Below, piece after piece: positions 1-8,426 of a DNA stretch of 64,000 nucleotides. The DNA comes from Tepidimonas ignava (GTDB lineage Bacteria > Pseudomonadota > Gammaproteobacteria > Burkholderiales > Burkholderiaceae_C): assembly GCF_004342625.1 (NCBI RefSeq), contig NZ_SMAH01000006.1, forward strand, positions 1 through 64,000, given 5' to 3'. The first letter of the stretch is position 1, and each line of letters starts with the position of its first letter. Position numbers and translations under genes: made by a program. The notes under the pieces were generated by a model. It had not been told where the DNA came from. It ran no database searches and saw only the letters and a list, made by a program, of their open reading frames with translations.

Positions 1-97
1 CGGCGCTCAGGTGCTGGTAGTGGGTTCCCATGGGACGGCGGCAGGGTCGAGTGCAGGGCAGATCAGGGGTGTTGCACTTGATTATTGACTCCACCCG
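1..97. other. Unrelated sequence abutting truncated GGDEF gene; possible mobile-element end
   Basis: This stretch should encode the N-terminal part of the GGDEF domain that follows, but no frame gives the expected residues (a DPLTGLPNR-like segment before the LLLDLDDF strand). The frame of the downstream gene has a TGA stop at 86-88. The segment around 67-92 is more AT-rich than its surroundings. A sharp junction inside a conserved domain fits insertion of a mobile element or a deletion; the element itself would lie left of the window. No transposase is visible, so this stays a suspicion. Confidence 0.3.
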
Positions 98-1327
98 GTG
101 TTGCTGCTGGACCTGGATGACTTCAAAGCCATCAACGACGGGCACGGGCATGCCGCCGGGGATCGCGTGCTGGTCGAGGTGGCGCGCCGGCTGCGCGCGC
201 ACTTGCGCGAGACCGACCTCGTGGCGCGCCTTGGGGGCGACGAGTTTTTGGTGTTGCTGCCGGAGGTGCACGATGCCGCCGCCGCCGAGACCGTGGCCCG
301 CAAACTGTTGCGGGCGCTGCAGCAACCCTACGCCGCGGACGGCTGCGAGCTGCGCACCAACGCCTCGATCGGGGTGGCCCTGTTTCCGGACGATGCGCGC
401 GACGCCGACACACTGCTGCGATGCGTCGATTTGGCTATGTACGCCGCCAAGGACGGCGGTCGTGGCGGTGTGGTGCGCTACGACGCGCGCATGCGCCACG
501 CGTTGGACGCGCGCGTGCGCCTGCACGAACGCTTGCAGCAGGCCTTGCACGATGGCCAGGGGCTGGCCCTGCACTACCAGCCGCAGTGGCATGTGGCCGG
601 CGAACGCGTCGATGCCGTGGAAGCGCTGCTGCGTTGGCACGACCCCGTGCTGGGGGCGGTGTCGCCGGCGCAATGCATCGCGGTGGCCGAGCGCACCGGG
701 CTGATCGTGCCCTTGGGCGACTGGGTGTTGCAAGAGGCCTGCGCCCAGGTGGCGCGCTGGCGGGCGCAGGGCGCTCAGGTGCGCGTGGCGGTCAATGTGT
801 CGGCGCAGCAGTTTCGCTTGCCGGATTGGCCGCAGCGCGTGCAGGGCGCGCTGCACCGCCACGGCCTGCCCGGCGATGCGCTGGAGCTTGAGATCACCGA
901 GACGCAGGCCATGGCCAACCCGCAGCAGGCGCGCGCCACGTTGCAGCATTTGATGGCGCTGGGGGTGCAGTTGGCGCTGGACGACTTTGGCACCGGGCAC
1001 TCGTCGCTGGCCCAACTGAAGCGGCTGCCGTTGCACTGCATCAAAATCGACCGCGAGTTTGTGCGTGAGCTGCCCGACAACGCCACCGACGCGGCGATGG
1101 TGCGTGGCGTGGCGCGCTTGGCGCGGCTGTTGCGCCTGCGTACCGTGGCCGAAGGGGTGGAAACCCCGGCGCAGGCGCGCCACCTGCGTCGCCACGGTGT
1201 CGACGCCTTGCAGGGCTGGCTGTTGGCGCCGGCGCTGCCGGCGCACGAGGTTCAGCGTTGGATCGCCGCCGATGACGTGGCTTGGGCAAGGGCGCAGCTG
1301 ACCCTCAAGGTTGCCGTGGGGGCATAA
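98..1327 (+). CDS. GGDEF-EAL domain protein, 5'-truncated
   Basis: Cyclic-di-GMP turnover protein of 409 residues from a GTG at 98. It starts in the middle of a GGDEF domain: the first residues are already the LLLDLDDF strand, and the usual first 30-40 residues plus any sensor domain are missing. GGDEF lies at residues 46-50, with an inhibitory I-site (RETD) five residues before it. A complete EAL phosphodiesterase domain follows, with EALLRW (175-180), LEITET, DDFGTG and VAEGVET motifs. The C-terminal half could still be an active phosphodiesterase; the cyclase half is probably dead. The GTG has no good ribosome binding site, so translation may depend on an upstream fusion, or the gene may be a remnant. 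Calling it a pseudogene is a reasonable alternative. Confidence 0.7.
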   Translation: MLLLDLDDFKAINDGHGHAAGDRVLVEVARRLRAHLRETDLVARLGGDEFLVLLPEVHDAAAAETVARKLLRALQQPYAADGCELRTNASIGVALFPDDARDADTLLRCVDLAMYAAKDGGRGGVVRYDARMRHALDARVRLHERLQQALHDGQGLALHYQPQWHVAGERVDAVEALLRWHDPVLGAVSPAQCIAVAERTGLIVPLGDWVLQEACAQVARWRAQGAQVRVAVNVSAQQFRLPDWPQRVQGALHRHGLPGDALELEITETQAMANPQQARATLQHLMALGVQLALDDFGTGHSSLAQLKRLPLHCIKIDREFVRELPDNATDAAMVRGVARLARLLRLRTVAEGVETPAQARHLRRHGVDALQGWLLAPALPAHEVQRWIAADDVAWARAQLTLKVAVGA

Positions 1328-1343
1328 GCACAACCGTTCGGCG

Positions 1344-1372
1344 GCCCCCGCAAAGCTCGGCCTTGCGGGGGC
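1344..1372. terminator. Hairpin between convergent genes
   Basis: A perfect 10-bp stem (1344-1353 with 1363-1372) and a 9-nt loop lie between the stop of the EAL protein and the stop of the leftward DUF2892 gene. There is no clear T-tract on either strand, so it is a weak or Rho-assisted terminator candidate serving both convergent transcripts. Confidence 0.45.
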
Positions 1373-1429
1373 ACTGGGGCTGCCTCCTGCGCACCCAGCT
1401 GCCTGGGGCGCCGCGAGGCTCAACCACAG

Positions 1430-1639
1430 TCAGTGGGTAGGGTTGTCGCCCGAATGGACCTTACAGGTGTTGATGCCGAAGATGGCGTAGGGCGGGCACC
1501 AGCCGATCAACCCGGTGGCCAGCGGCACGATGCCGATCCAGCCCCACGCGCCGATGGTTTCGGTGATGGCGCCCAGGATGAGCGCGGCGCCCACGACGAT
1601 GCGAATGACGCGGTCGATGCCGCCAACGTTACGGGTCAT
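1430..1639 (-). CDS. DUF2892 (YgaP-type) small membrane protein
   Basis: Small 69-residue inner-membrane protein of the DUF2892 family, which is also found as the membrane tail of the YgaP rhodanese. The N-terminus is MTRNVGGIDRVIR, followed by two hydrophobic segments (about residues 13-30 and 33-50) around a Gly/Ile-rich turn. The C-terminus has the family pattern CPPYAIFGINTCK with two cysteines. The start at 1639 is chosen because AGGAG lies about 8 nt upstream; a longer reading frame to 1744 has no such site. It is divergent from mnmG. The function of free-standing DUF2892 proteins is not established. Confidence 0.8.
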   Translation of the reverse strand: MTRNVGGIDRVIRIVVGAALILGAITETIGAWGWIGIVPLATGLIGWCPPYAIFGINTCKVHSGDNPTH

Positions 1640-1714
1640 GGTGTGCTCCTGTGCGGATGTGTGTGGCAATGCCGTGCGATGGCCTTGCAAGGGCCGGGTG
1701 TTGACTGTACAGAT

Positions 1715-1744
1715 AATGTACGTGAGTGCCTTGATTTGTCGCAA
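1715..1744 (-). promoter_or_regulatory. Candidate promoter of the DUF2892 gene
   Basis: On the minus strand TTGCGA (1744-1739) and TACATT (1720-1715) are separated by 18 nt and lie 70-100 nt upstream of the DUF2892 start. The match is moderate. I find no equally good pair for mnmG on the plus strand in the same gap. Confidence 0.3.
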
Positions 1745-1758
1745 GGGGGGTGTGCCCT

Positions 1759-1774
1759 TGTTTCACGTGAAACA
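1759..1774. promoter_or_regulatory. parS site 1 (perfect 16-bp consensus)
   Basis: TGTTTCACGTGAAACA is an exact copy of the chromosomal parS palindrome bound by ParB. It lies about 90 bp upstream of mnmG and 3.6 kb from parB. It would act as a ParB loading site for origin segregation. Confidence 0.95.
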
Positions 1775-1865
1775 CGCCAACCCCGTGGGGGCCTTGGCCT
1801 GGGTGAGGCAGCGCGGCGGGCGCGAACGTGGGACAATGCGCGCTTTTTCGTGGTGGTGAAGCGCG

Positions 1866-3863
1866 ATGTGGTACCCGGAGCCATTCGACGTCATCGTGGT
1901 GGGCGGCGGGCACGCCGGCACCGAAGCGGCGCTGGCGGCGGCCCGCATGGGCTGCCGCACGCTGCTGCTGACGCACAACATCGAAACGCTGGGGCAGATG
2001 AGTTGCAACCCCAGCATCGGCGGCATCGGCAAGGGGCATTTGGTCAAGGAAATCGACGCCCTGGGCGGCGCGATGGCCTTGGCCACCGACGAGGCTGGCA
2101 TCCAGTTTCGCATCCTCAACGCCAGTAAAGGCCCCGCGGTGCGGGCCACGCGTGCGCAGGCCGACCGCAAGCTGTACAAGGCGGCCATTCGCCGCCGGCT
2201 GGAAAACCAGCCCAACCTGTGGCTGTTTCAGCAGGCGGTGGACGATCTGATCCTGGAAGGCGACCGCGTGGCCGGGGCGGTGACGCAGATCGGAGTGCGC
2301 TTTCGCGCGCGTGCGGTGGTGTTGACCGCGGGCACGTTTTTGGATGGCAAGATCCACGTCGGCTTGCAGCACTACAGCGGCGGGCGTGCGGGTGACCCGC
2401 CGGCGGTGGCGCTGTCCGCGCGGCTCAAAGAGCTCAAGTTGCCGCAGGGTCGGCTCAAGACCGGCACGCCGCCGCGCCTGGATGGCCGCACCATCGACTG
2501 GAGCCGCTGCACGGTGCAGCCGGGTGACGGCATGCCGGGGTCCGACACCGAAGGCCAGCCGGTGCCGGTGTTCAGCTTCATCGGTCGGCCCGAGATGCAC
2601 CCGCGCCAGCTGCCGTGCTGGATCACGCATACCAACCCGCGCACGCACGCAATCATCCGCTCCGGTTTTGACCGCAGCCCGATGTTCACGGGCAAGATCG
2701 AAGGCGTGGGGCCGCGCTACTGCCCCAGCGTCGAGGACAAGATCAACCGTTTTGCCGACAAAGACAGCCACCAGATTTTCCTGGAGCCGGAGGGCTTGGA
2801 CACCCACGAGGTGTACCCCAACGGCATCTCGACCAGCTTGCCGTTCGACATCCAGTACGCGTTGGTGCGCTCGATCGCGGGGTTGGAAAACGCGCACATC
2901 CTGCGCCCTGGCTACGCCATCGAGTATGACTACTTCGATCCGCGCGCGCTGCGCTCGACGTTCGAGACCAAGGCCATCGGCGGGCTGTTTTTTGCCGGCC
3001 AAATCAACGGCACCACCGGCTACGAGGAGGCGGCCGCCCAAGGCTTGCACGCCGGCATCAACGCGGCGCTGCAGGTGCTGGGGCGCGAGCCGTGGGTGCC
3101 GACGCGCGACCAAGCCTACCTGGGCGTGCTGGTGGACGATTTGATCACCAAAGGCGTGACTGAGCCGTACCGCATGTTCACCAGCCGCGCCGAGTACCGG
3201 CTGCAGTTGCGCGAGGACAACGCCGACCTGCGCTTGACCGAAATCGGCCGGCGGCTGGGCCTGGTGGACGACGCGCGCTGGGCGGCGTTTGCGCGCAAGC
3301 GCGACGCCATCGAGCGCGAGACGGCTCGCCTCAAGGCCACCTGGGCGCACCCGCGCAACGTCAGCGCGGCCGAGGCCGAGCGTGTGCTCGGGCAGCCGTT
3401 GGCGCACGAGCACACGCTGTTCGACCTGCTGCGCCGCCCGGGCGTGCGCTACGAGGCCTTGATGTCGCTGGAGGGTGGCCGCTTTGCGCCGCCCGCCGAC
3501 GGTGTTTCACGTGAAACGTTGGGCGACGACTACGGCGCCGTCGTCGAGCAGGTGGAAATCGGCGCCAAATACGCCGGCTACATCGAGCGCCAACGCGAGG
3601 AGGTCGAGCGAGCGGCGGCCTACGAACACCTGAAGTTGCCGCCGGATTTGGACTACATGCAGGTCAAGGCGCTCAGCATCGAGGTGCGCCAAAAACTGCA
3701 GCAGCACCGGCCCGAAACGCTGGGGCAGGCGGCGCGCATCTCGGGTGTGACGCCGGCGGCCATCTCGCTGTTGCTGATCCACCTCAAGCGCGGGCGTTTC
3801 CGAGGCTTTGCCGACCTCGACACCCCGGCCGAGCGCGACGCCCCGCGCGCGGAGGCGGCGTGA
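1866..3863 (+). CDS. mnmG: tRNA uridine-5-carboxymethylaminomethyl modification enzyme MnmG
   Basis: FAD- and NADH-dependent enzyme (formerly GidA) that works with MnmE to install the carboxymethylaminomethyl group at U34 of tRNAs reading split codon boxes. At 665 residues it has normal family length. The FAD-binding motif [12 protein letters not shown] is at residues 11-22. Other hallmarks are [17 protein letters not shown], the [11 protein letters not shown] segment, [12 protein letters not shown] and the C-terminal region with YAGYI and the [11 protein letters not shown] helix. It overlaps rsmG by 4 nt (GTGA), so the two are probably co-translated, and it heads the mnmG-rsmG-parA-parB string common near bacterial origins. 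The gene carries an internal parS site at 3503-3518, encoding VSRET. Confidence 0.98.
   Translation: MWYPEPFDVIVVGGGHAGTEAALAAARMGCRTLLLTHNIETLGQMSCNPSIGGIGKGHLVKEIDALGGAMALATDEAGIQFRILNASKGPAVRATRAQADRKLYKAAIRRRLENQPNLWLFQQAVDDLILEGDRVAGAVTQIGVRFRARAVVLTAGTFLDGKIHVGLQHYSGGRAGDPPAVALSARLKELKLPQGRLKTGTPPRLDGRTIDWSRCTVQPGDGMPGSDTEGQPVPVFSFIGRPEMHPRQLPCWITHTNPRTHAIIRSGFDRSPMFTGKIEGVGPRYCPSVEDKINRFADKDSHQIFLEPEGLDTHEVYPNGISTSLPFDIQYALVRSIAGLENAHILRPGYAIEYDYFDPRALRSTFETKAIGGLFFAGQINGTTGYEEAAAQGLHAGINAALQVLGREPWVPTRDQAYLGVLVDDLITKGVTEPYRMFTSRAEYRLQLREDNADLRLTEIGRRLGLVDDARWAAFARKRDAIERETARLKATWAHPRNVSAAEAERVLGQPLAHEHTLFDLLRRPGVRYEALMSLEGGRFAPPADGVSRETLGDDYGAVVEQVEIGAKYAGYIERQREEVERAAAYEHLKLPPDLDYMQVKALSIEVRQKLQQHRPETLGQAARISGVTPAAISLLLIHLKRGRFRGFADLDTPAERDAPRAEAA
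3503..3518. promoter_or_regulatory. parS site 2 inside mnmG
   Basis: TGTTTCACGTGAAACG matches the parS consensus at 15 of 16 positions and keeps the full inner palindrome. It is embedded in coding sequence, where it encodes GVSRET. A parS site inside mnmG is known in other bacteria. Confidence 0.9.
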
Positions 3864-4558
3864 GCGGCCCCCACGCGGCCGACCACGACGCCCTGGCCAA
3901 GCGGCTGGCCGCGGGGCTGGCCGCGCTGGGCTTGTCGGCGCACACCGAGCTGCCGCGCCGCGCGTTGGCGTACCTGGATTTGCTGCAGCAATGGAACCGC
4001 GTGTACAACCTGACCGCGGTGCGCGACCCGGCCGACATGCTCACGCATCACCTGCTGGACTGCTTGGCGGTGGTGCGCCCGTTGCAGCAGCAGTTGCAGC
4101 GGATGGGCCGCGGGGACGTGGCCACGGTGCGCATCCTGGACGTCGGCTCGGGCGGTGGCCTGCCGGGCGCGTTGCTGGCAATGGCGTGCCCCGCGTGGCA
4201 GGTGACGTGCGTGGACACGGTGGCCAAAAAGGCCGCCTTCGTCGCCCAGGTGGCTGCGGCGCTGGCGCTGCCCAACCTGCGCAGCGTGCACGCGCGTGTC
4301 GAAGCGCTGCAAGAAGCCGGCTACGACGTGGTGTGTTCGCGCGCTTTGGCGACGCTGGCGGACTTCACCGCGTGGTCGCGCGCGGCGTTGGCGCCGGCGG
4401 GGGTGTGGATGGCGATGAAGGGCCGCGTGCCGCACGACGAAATGGCCGCACTGCCGCCGGCCATCGAAGTGTTTCACGTGGAACCTTTGAGCGTGCCCGG
4501 GCTGAACGCCGAGCGCTGCCTGGTTTGGATGCGCCAGCGTGCCGCGCAGAGCACGTAA
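3860..4558 (+). CDS. rsmG: 16S rRNA (guanine(527)-N7)-methyltransferase RsmG
   Basis: SAM-dependent methyltransferase (formerly GidB) that makes m7G527 in 16S rRNA. It has 232 residues, starting at a GTG that overlaps the mnmG stop. Family features are the N-terminal helix segment [15 protein letters not shown], the SAM-binding motif [13 protein letters not shown] (about residues 92-104) and VCSRALATL. The N-terminus is slightly longer than in E. coli. The gene contains a third, degenerate parS-like site at 4470-4485. Confidence 0.97.
   Translation: MSGPHAADHDALAKRLAAGLAALGLSAHTELPRRALAYLDLLQQWNRVYNLTAVRDPADMLTHHLLDCLAVVRPLQQQLQRMGRGDVATVRILDVGSGGGLPGALLAMACPAWQVTCVDTVAKKAAFVAQVAAALALPNLRSVHARVEALQEAGYDVVCSRALATLADFTAWSRAALAPAGVWMAMKGRVPHDEMAALPPAIEVFHVEPLSVPGLNAERCLVWMRQRAAQST
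4470..4485. promoter_or_regulatory. parS-like site 3 inside rsmG (degenerate)
   Basis: TGTTTCACGTGGAACC differs from the perfect parS at two positions. One of these, in the second half-site, is a position known to vary in functional sites. It lies within the rsmG 3' region, 150 bp upstream of parA, where ParB binding could also affect parAB expression. Confidence 0.65.
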
Positions 4559-4622
4559 ACTGCAGCCTTGCGCAACGCAGCCGCGGGTGGGTGCGGCACC
4601 GGCAAAGGAAGTAGCGACGGCA

Positions 4623-5393
4623 ATGGCGAAAGTTTTTTGCGTGGCCAACCAAAAGGGCGGGGTGGGCAAGACCACCACCGCGGTCAACCTGGCCGCGGGC
4701 CTGGCGCTGCTGCGGCAGCGCGTGCTGCTGGTGGACCTGGACCCGCAGGGCAACGCGACGATGGGCTCCGGGGTGGACAAGCGCACCCTGGCCCCCACCG
4801 TGTACGAGGTGCTGCTGGGCAGCGCCAGCGTGGCCGAAGCGGCCCGCCCCAGCGAGCGCGTTGGTTACCACGTGCTCGGGGCCAACCGCGAACTGGCCGG
4901 CGCCGAGGTCGAATTGGTGGGTTTGCCGCGCCGGGAACACCGCCTGCGCCAGGCGCTGGCCGCGGTGCAGGGCGACTACGACTTTGTGTTGATCGACTGC
5001 CCGCCGTCGCTCAGCCTGCTGACGCTCAACGGCTTGTGCGCCGCCCACGGTGTCGTCGTGCCGATGCAGTGCGAGTACTTCGCGCTGGAGGGGCTGGCCG
5101 ACCTGGTCAACAGCATCAAGCAGGTGCACGCCAACCTCAACCGCGACCTCAAGCTGATCGGCCTGCTGCGCGTGATGTTCGACGCCCGCATCACGCTGCA
5201 GCAGCAGGTCAGCGAGCAGCTCAAGGGGCACTTTGGCGACAAGGTGTTCGACACCGTGATACCGCGCAACGTGCGCTTGGCCGAGGCGCCCAGCTACGGT
5301 TTGCCCGGCGTGGTGTTCGACCCGGCGGCGCGCGGCAGCAAGGCGTTCGTGGATTTCGCGCGCGAAATGGTGGCGCGCGTCGAGCGGATGTGA
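4623..5393 (+). CDS. parA: Chromosome partitioning ATPase ParA
   Basis: Deviant Walker ParA ATPase that drives origin segregation with ParB and parS and binds DNA non-specifically in the ATP form. It has 256 residues. The start at 4623 gives the usual short N-terminus [10 protein letters not shown] followed directly by the Walker A motif KGGVGKTT (residues 11-18), and AAGGAAG lies upstream. A longer open frame to 4539 would add a Pro/Arg-rich tail unlike the family. Other hallmarks are [26 protein letters not shown] and the C-terminal [14 protein letters not shown] motif. The absence of an N-terminal HTH marks the chromosomal Soj type. Only 4 nt separate it from parB. Confidence 0.97.
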   Translation: MAKVFCVANQKGGVGKTTTAVNLAAGLALLRQRVLLVDLDPQGNATMGSGVDKRTLAPTVYEVLLGSASVAEAARPSERVGYHVLGANRELAGAEVELVGLPRREHRLRQALAAVQGDYDFVLIDCPPSLSLLTLNGLCAAHGVVVPMQCEYFALEGLADLVNSIKQVHANLNRDLKLIGLLRVMFDARITLQQQVSEQLKGHFGDKVFDTVIPRNVRLAEAPSYGLPGVVFDPAARGSKAFVDFAREMVARVERM

Positions 5394-5397
5394 ACCG

Positions 5398-6384
5398 ATG
5401 ACACCAGCGAACAAAAAACCCAAGGGCCTGGGCCGCGGGCTGGACGTGCTGCTCGGACCCAGCGTCGACGACGCCAGCGGCGACACCCCACGCGAGCTGC
5501 CCCTGACCGACCTGGTGCCGGGTCAGTACCAGCCGCGCACCCGCATGGACGAGGGCGCCCTGTACGAGTTGGCCGAGAGCATCCGAGCCCAGGGCATCAT
5601 GCAGCCGGTGCTGGTGCGCCGCTTGCCCGACGAGGTGGCCGAAGCGCGTTTGCAGGCGTGGCACACGAGCGCCGCCGGCCAGCCGTTTGCGCCCACCGTG
5701 CCACGCGGCGCGCGCCCGGTGTACGAAATCATCGCCGGCGAGCGGCGTTTTCGCGCGGCCCGGCTGGCGGGGCTGGAGGCGGTGCCGGTGCTGGTGCGCG
5801 ACGTTAGCGACGAAGCGGCGGCGGCGATGGCGCTGATCGAAAACATTCAGCGCGAGGACCTCAACCCGCTGGAGCAGGCGCAGGGGCTGCAACGGCTGAT
5901 CCGCGACTTTGGGCTGACCCACGAGCAGGCGGCGCAAGCCATCGGGCGCTCGCGCAGCGCCGCCACCAACCTGCTGCGCCTGCTGCAGTTGGCCGAGCCG
6001 GTGCAGACGATGCTGCTGGCCGGTGACCTCGACATGGGGCATGCGCGCGCGCTGCTCAGCCTGGACAAGGCCACGCAGATCACCGCGGCCAACCAGATCG
6101 CCGCCAAGGGGCTGTCGGTGCGCGAGGCCGAGGCGCTGGCCAAGCGGCTCGGGGCCGCGTTTGCGCTGACGCCGCCGCGGCCCAAGCGCGACAAGTCGCG
6201 CGACGTGCGGCGGCTGGAGGAGGAGTTGTCCGACCTGCTGGCGGCGCAGGTGGAGGTGCGCGTCAAAAAGCGCGTCAAGCGCGCCGGCCGCGTGGACGAG
6301 CAGGGCGAGCTGGCCATCGCGTTTGGCTCGCTGGACGAGCTCGACGGCCTGCTGCAACGCTTGCGCGCCCTGGCCGACGGCTGA
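5398..6384 (+). CDS. parB: Chromosome partitioning protein ParB
   Basis: ParB/Spo0J-type CTPase clamp that loads at parS and spreads. It has 328 residues. The N-terminal LGRGLDVLLG peptide (11-20) is the ParA-contacting region. Next come the LTDLVPGQYQPR box, the CTP-binding GERRFRA motif (114-120), an HTH (LTHEQAAQAIGRSRSAATNL) and a C-terminal dimerisation domain. About 30 residues (roughly 77-107) are inserted between ILVR-type box I and YEIIAGERRFR, where most ParBs have only a few. It is adjacent to parA with three parS sites within 4 kb upstream. Confidence 0.96.
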   Translation: MTPANKKPKGLGRGLDVLLGPSVDDASGDTPRELPLTDLVPGQYQPRTRMDEGALYELAESIRAQGIMQPVLVRRLPDEVAEARLQAWHTSAAGQPFAPTVPRGARPVYEIIAGERRFRAARLAGLEAVPVLVRDVSDEAAAAMALIENIQREDLNPLEQAQGLQRLIRDFGLTHEQAAQAIGRSRSAATNLLRLLQLAEPVQTMLLAGDLDMGHARALLSLDKATQITAANQIAAKGLSVREAEALAKRLGAAFALTPPRPKRDKSRDVRRLEEELSDLLAAQVEVRVKKRVKRAGRVDEQGELAIAFGSLDELDGLLQRLRALADG

Positions 6385-6390
6385 TCCCCG

Positions 6391-7215
6391 ATGCGCCGCC
6401 GCGCCGCCACGCCGTCACCGCTCGACCGCTGGCCGCTGCCCGCGCTGCTGGCGTGGTTGGCGGCCTGGGGCGGCTACGTGGTGCTGCGCGTCGGACTGCA
6501 GCGGCCGGTGGCCGAGTCGTTTGGGGTGGTGGCGCTGCTGGCCATCGTGTGGGCGCTGCGCCGGGGCGACACACCGCTGCGGCGCATGGTGCTGGCGGCG
6601 GGGTTTCCGGTCTCGTGGGTGCTGGCGGCGGGGCTGGTGCCTGCACCCCCCGGGTGGGTGTGGGCGCTGCTGGCGCTGCTGGTGCTGGCGCTGTACCCGT
6701 GGCGGGCGTGGCGCGACGCGCCGCTGTACCCCACCCCCGTTGGGGCGCTGGACGGCCTGCGCGAGGCGCTGTGGCTGCCGCCGCGGGCGCGCGTGCTGGA
6801 CGCGGGCTGCGGCGCGGGCGACGGACTGCGCGCGCTGGAGCGCGCCTACCCCGACGCCGAGCTGCACGGCGTCGAGCGCGCCTGGCCGTGGGTGCTGTTG
6901 GCGCGGCTGCGTGCGCCGGTGGGCGCGCGCGTGCGCCACGGCGACTTGTGGCGCACCGATTGGGCGCCGTACGACCTGGTGTACCTGTTTCAGCGGCCCG
7001 AGACGATGCCGCACGCGGCGGCCAAAGCCGCGGCCGAGCTGCGCCCGGGCGCCTGGCTGGCCAGCCTGGAGTTTGAGGTGCCCGGCTGGCGGCCGACGCT
7101 GCGCTGGCGCTGCCCGGACGGCCGCTGGCTGTGGGCCTACCGCATGCCCGCTCAGGCGACCGAGGCCTGCACGCCGGTTGCCGGGGTGGCGACGTCGGCG
7201 GCGCCCACCACTTGA
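6391..7215 (+). CDS. Membrane-anchored class I SAM methyltransferase
   Basis: Predicted 274-residue protein with an N-terminal membrane part (hydrophobic segments at about 15-35, 43-57, 66-84 and 88-104) and a C-terminal Rossmann methyltransferase domain. The SAM-binding motif VLDAGCGAGDG is at 135-145, and an acidic strand end ELHGVE follows. There is no substrate signature, so the target (lipid, quinone or protein) is unknown. It starts 6 nt after parB and may be co-transcribed with parAB. Its last 64 nt overlap the 3' end of the convergent cyclase gene. Confidence 0.75.
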   Translation: MRRRAATPSPLDRWPLPALLAWLAAWGGYVVLRVGLQRPVAESFGVVALLAIVWALRRGDTPLRRMVLAAGFPVSWVLAAGLVPAPPGWVWALLALLVLALYPWRAWRDAPLYPTPVGALDGLREALWLPPRARVLDAGCGAGDGLRALERAYPDAELHGVERAWPWVLLARLRAPVGARVRHGDLWRTDWAPYDLVYLFQRPETMPHAAAKAAAELRPGAWLASLEFEVPGWRPTLRWRCPDGRWLWAYRMPAQATEACTPVAGVATSAAPTT

Positions 7216-8426
7216 CCCCGGCCGCGCCGCTTGGCCTCGTAGCAGGCCTCGTCGGCGGCCTTCATGGCGTGTGACCACGCCGCTTCGGCCGCCCCGGTCA
7301 GGACGGTGGCCACGCCGATGCTGGTGCCCAGTCGGAACGTGCGGCCGCCCCATTCGAAGCTGAAGTCCGCCACAGCGTCGCGAATGCGTTGCCCGACTTG
7401 CGTGGCCTGGGCGGCGTCCAACCCGACCAGCACGACGGCGAACTCATCGCCCCCCAGCCGCGCGACGATGTCCTGAGGCCGTACCTGGTCGCGCAGCAAC
7501 TGCGCCAGCCGGCGCAGCAACGCGTCGCCGGCGTCGTGCCCGGCGGTGTCGTTGACGGGTTTGAAATGATCCAGGTCGATCAGCAGCAAGCTGTGCGGTG
7601 TGCCGTTTGGGCTGGCGCGCAACAGAAGCTCGCGCGCCTGCTCGAAACCGCGGCGGTTGTACAAACCCGTCAGCGGGTCACGGCACGCTGCCGCCTCGGC
7701 GCGCTCCTTGTCCAACAGCAACAACCGCTCGGCGCGTGCCACCAGGCGCGTGACCGCCACGCCGATGGCGACCCCCAGCGCAAACAGCGACGCGCCCAAC
7801 ATCAGCACAATGCGCTCAGCCGAGCGTTGCGCTTCCAGGGCACGCTGCTGATCGGCCTGTGCCTGCTGCTGCATACGCTGCGCCAGCGCTTGCAGCTCCA
7901 GCACCAGCTCACGTTGCACGTCGAACAGGCGCTGCTGTTCCAGCAGCGCACGCGCCTCGTCGTCGCGCCCTTGCAGCAACGCCTCACTCATGGCGCGCTG
8001 GCGCTGGCTCAGGGCCACCGCTTGCTGCTGGATGTGCCGCAGTTGGATTTGTGTGGCGTCGTCCAAGGCCAGGGCCAGCAGCGCGTCGCGGGCGCGCCCA
8101 AAAGCCAAGCCCTCTTGCACGAACGCCTGCGCGTCCGCCTCACGCTCGAACGGGTCGGGCTGCGCCAGCATGCGCAGCAACAGCATGATGCGCGCCTGGG
8201 CGGCGCGTTGCATCTCGTGTGCGTGCTGCTGCGCGGGCAGCGCCGTGCGTGCGACATGGTCGAACATCGTGCCGATGTCACGCAGCCGTTGCAACCCTTG
8301 CTGCACCAGCAACGCCTGCAGCACCAGCAACACGATGAAGCCCGCCACCACCCACCGCGCCGTGCGTGGGACCATCAGCAACGCCGACAGTCGTCCCAAG
8401 CGTCGAGCAACGGCCGGCGCCGTCAT
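7152..8426 (-). CDS. Membrane sensor diguanylate cyclase (GGDEF)
   Basis: Probable c-di-GMP synthase of 424 residues. A transmembrane helix (about 24-44) is followed by a helical periplasmic region rich in Q and A (about 45-205, resembling four-helix-bundle sensors), a second transmembrane helix (about 210-230) and a C-terminal GGDEF domain. DPLTGLYNRRGF opens the domain, GGDEF is at 325-329 with an I-site RPQD five residues before it, and GTSIGVA follows. All catalytic features are intact. The start overlaps the stop of the upstream D-lactate dehydrogenase-type gene by 4 nt (ATGA), so the two are translationally coupled. The 3' end overlaps the convergent methyltransferase gene. Confidence 0.85.
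   Translation of the reverse strand: MTAPAVARRLGRLSALLMVPRTARWVVAGFIVLLVLQALLVQQGLQRLRDIGTMFDHVARTALPAQQHAHEMQRAAQARIMLLLRMLAQPDPFEREADAQAFVQEGLAFGRARDALLALALDDATQIQLRHIQQQAVALSQRQRAMSEALLQGRDDEARALLEQQRLFDVQRELVLELQALAQRMQQQAQADQQRALEAQRSAERIVLMLGASLFALGVAIGVAVTRLVARAERLLLLDKERAEAAACRDPLTGLYNRRGFEQARELLLRASPNGTPHSLLLIDLDHFKPVNDTAGHDAGDALLRRLAQLLRDQVRPQDIVARLGGDEFAVVLVGLDAAQATQVGQRIRDAVADFSFEWGGRTFRLGTSIGVATVLTGAAEAAWSHAMKAADEACYEAKRRGRGQVVGAADVATPATGVQASVA

Noticed and set aside
1344-1372. Hairpin as a strong intrinsic terminator
   Set aside because: The stem is perfect but there is no T-tract on either strand, so it is kept only as a weak candidate.
1629-3413. Long antisense open frame opposite mnmG (594 codons), and many similar ones such as 38660-41170 and 13638-15032
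   Set aside because: High GC makes stop codons rare in shadow frames. Their translations are low-complexity Arg/Ala/Gln/His strings, and the opposite strand encodes clear protein families.
4539-4622. Longer ParA starting at 4539
   Set aside because: It would add 28 residues of Pro/Arg-rich sequence overlapping rsmG. The Walker A of chromosomal ParA lies near residue 11, as given by the 4623 start.
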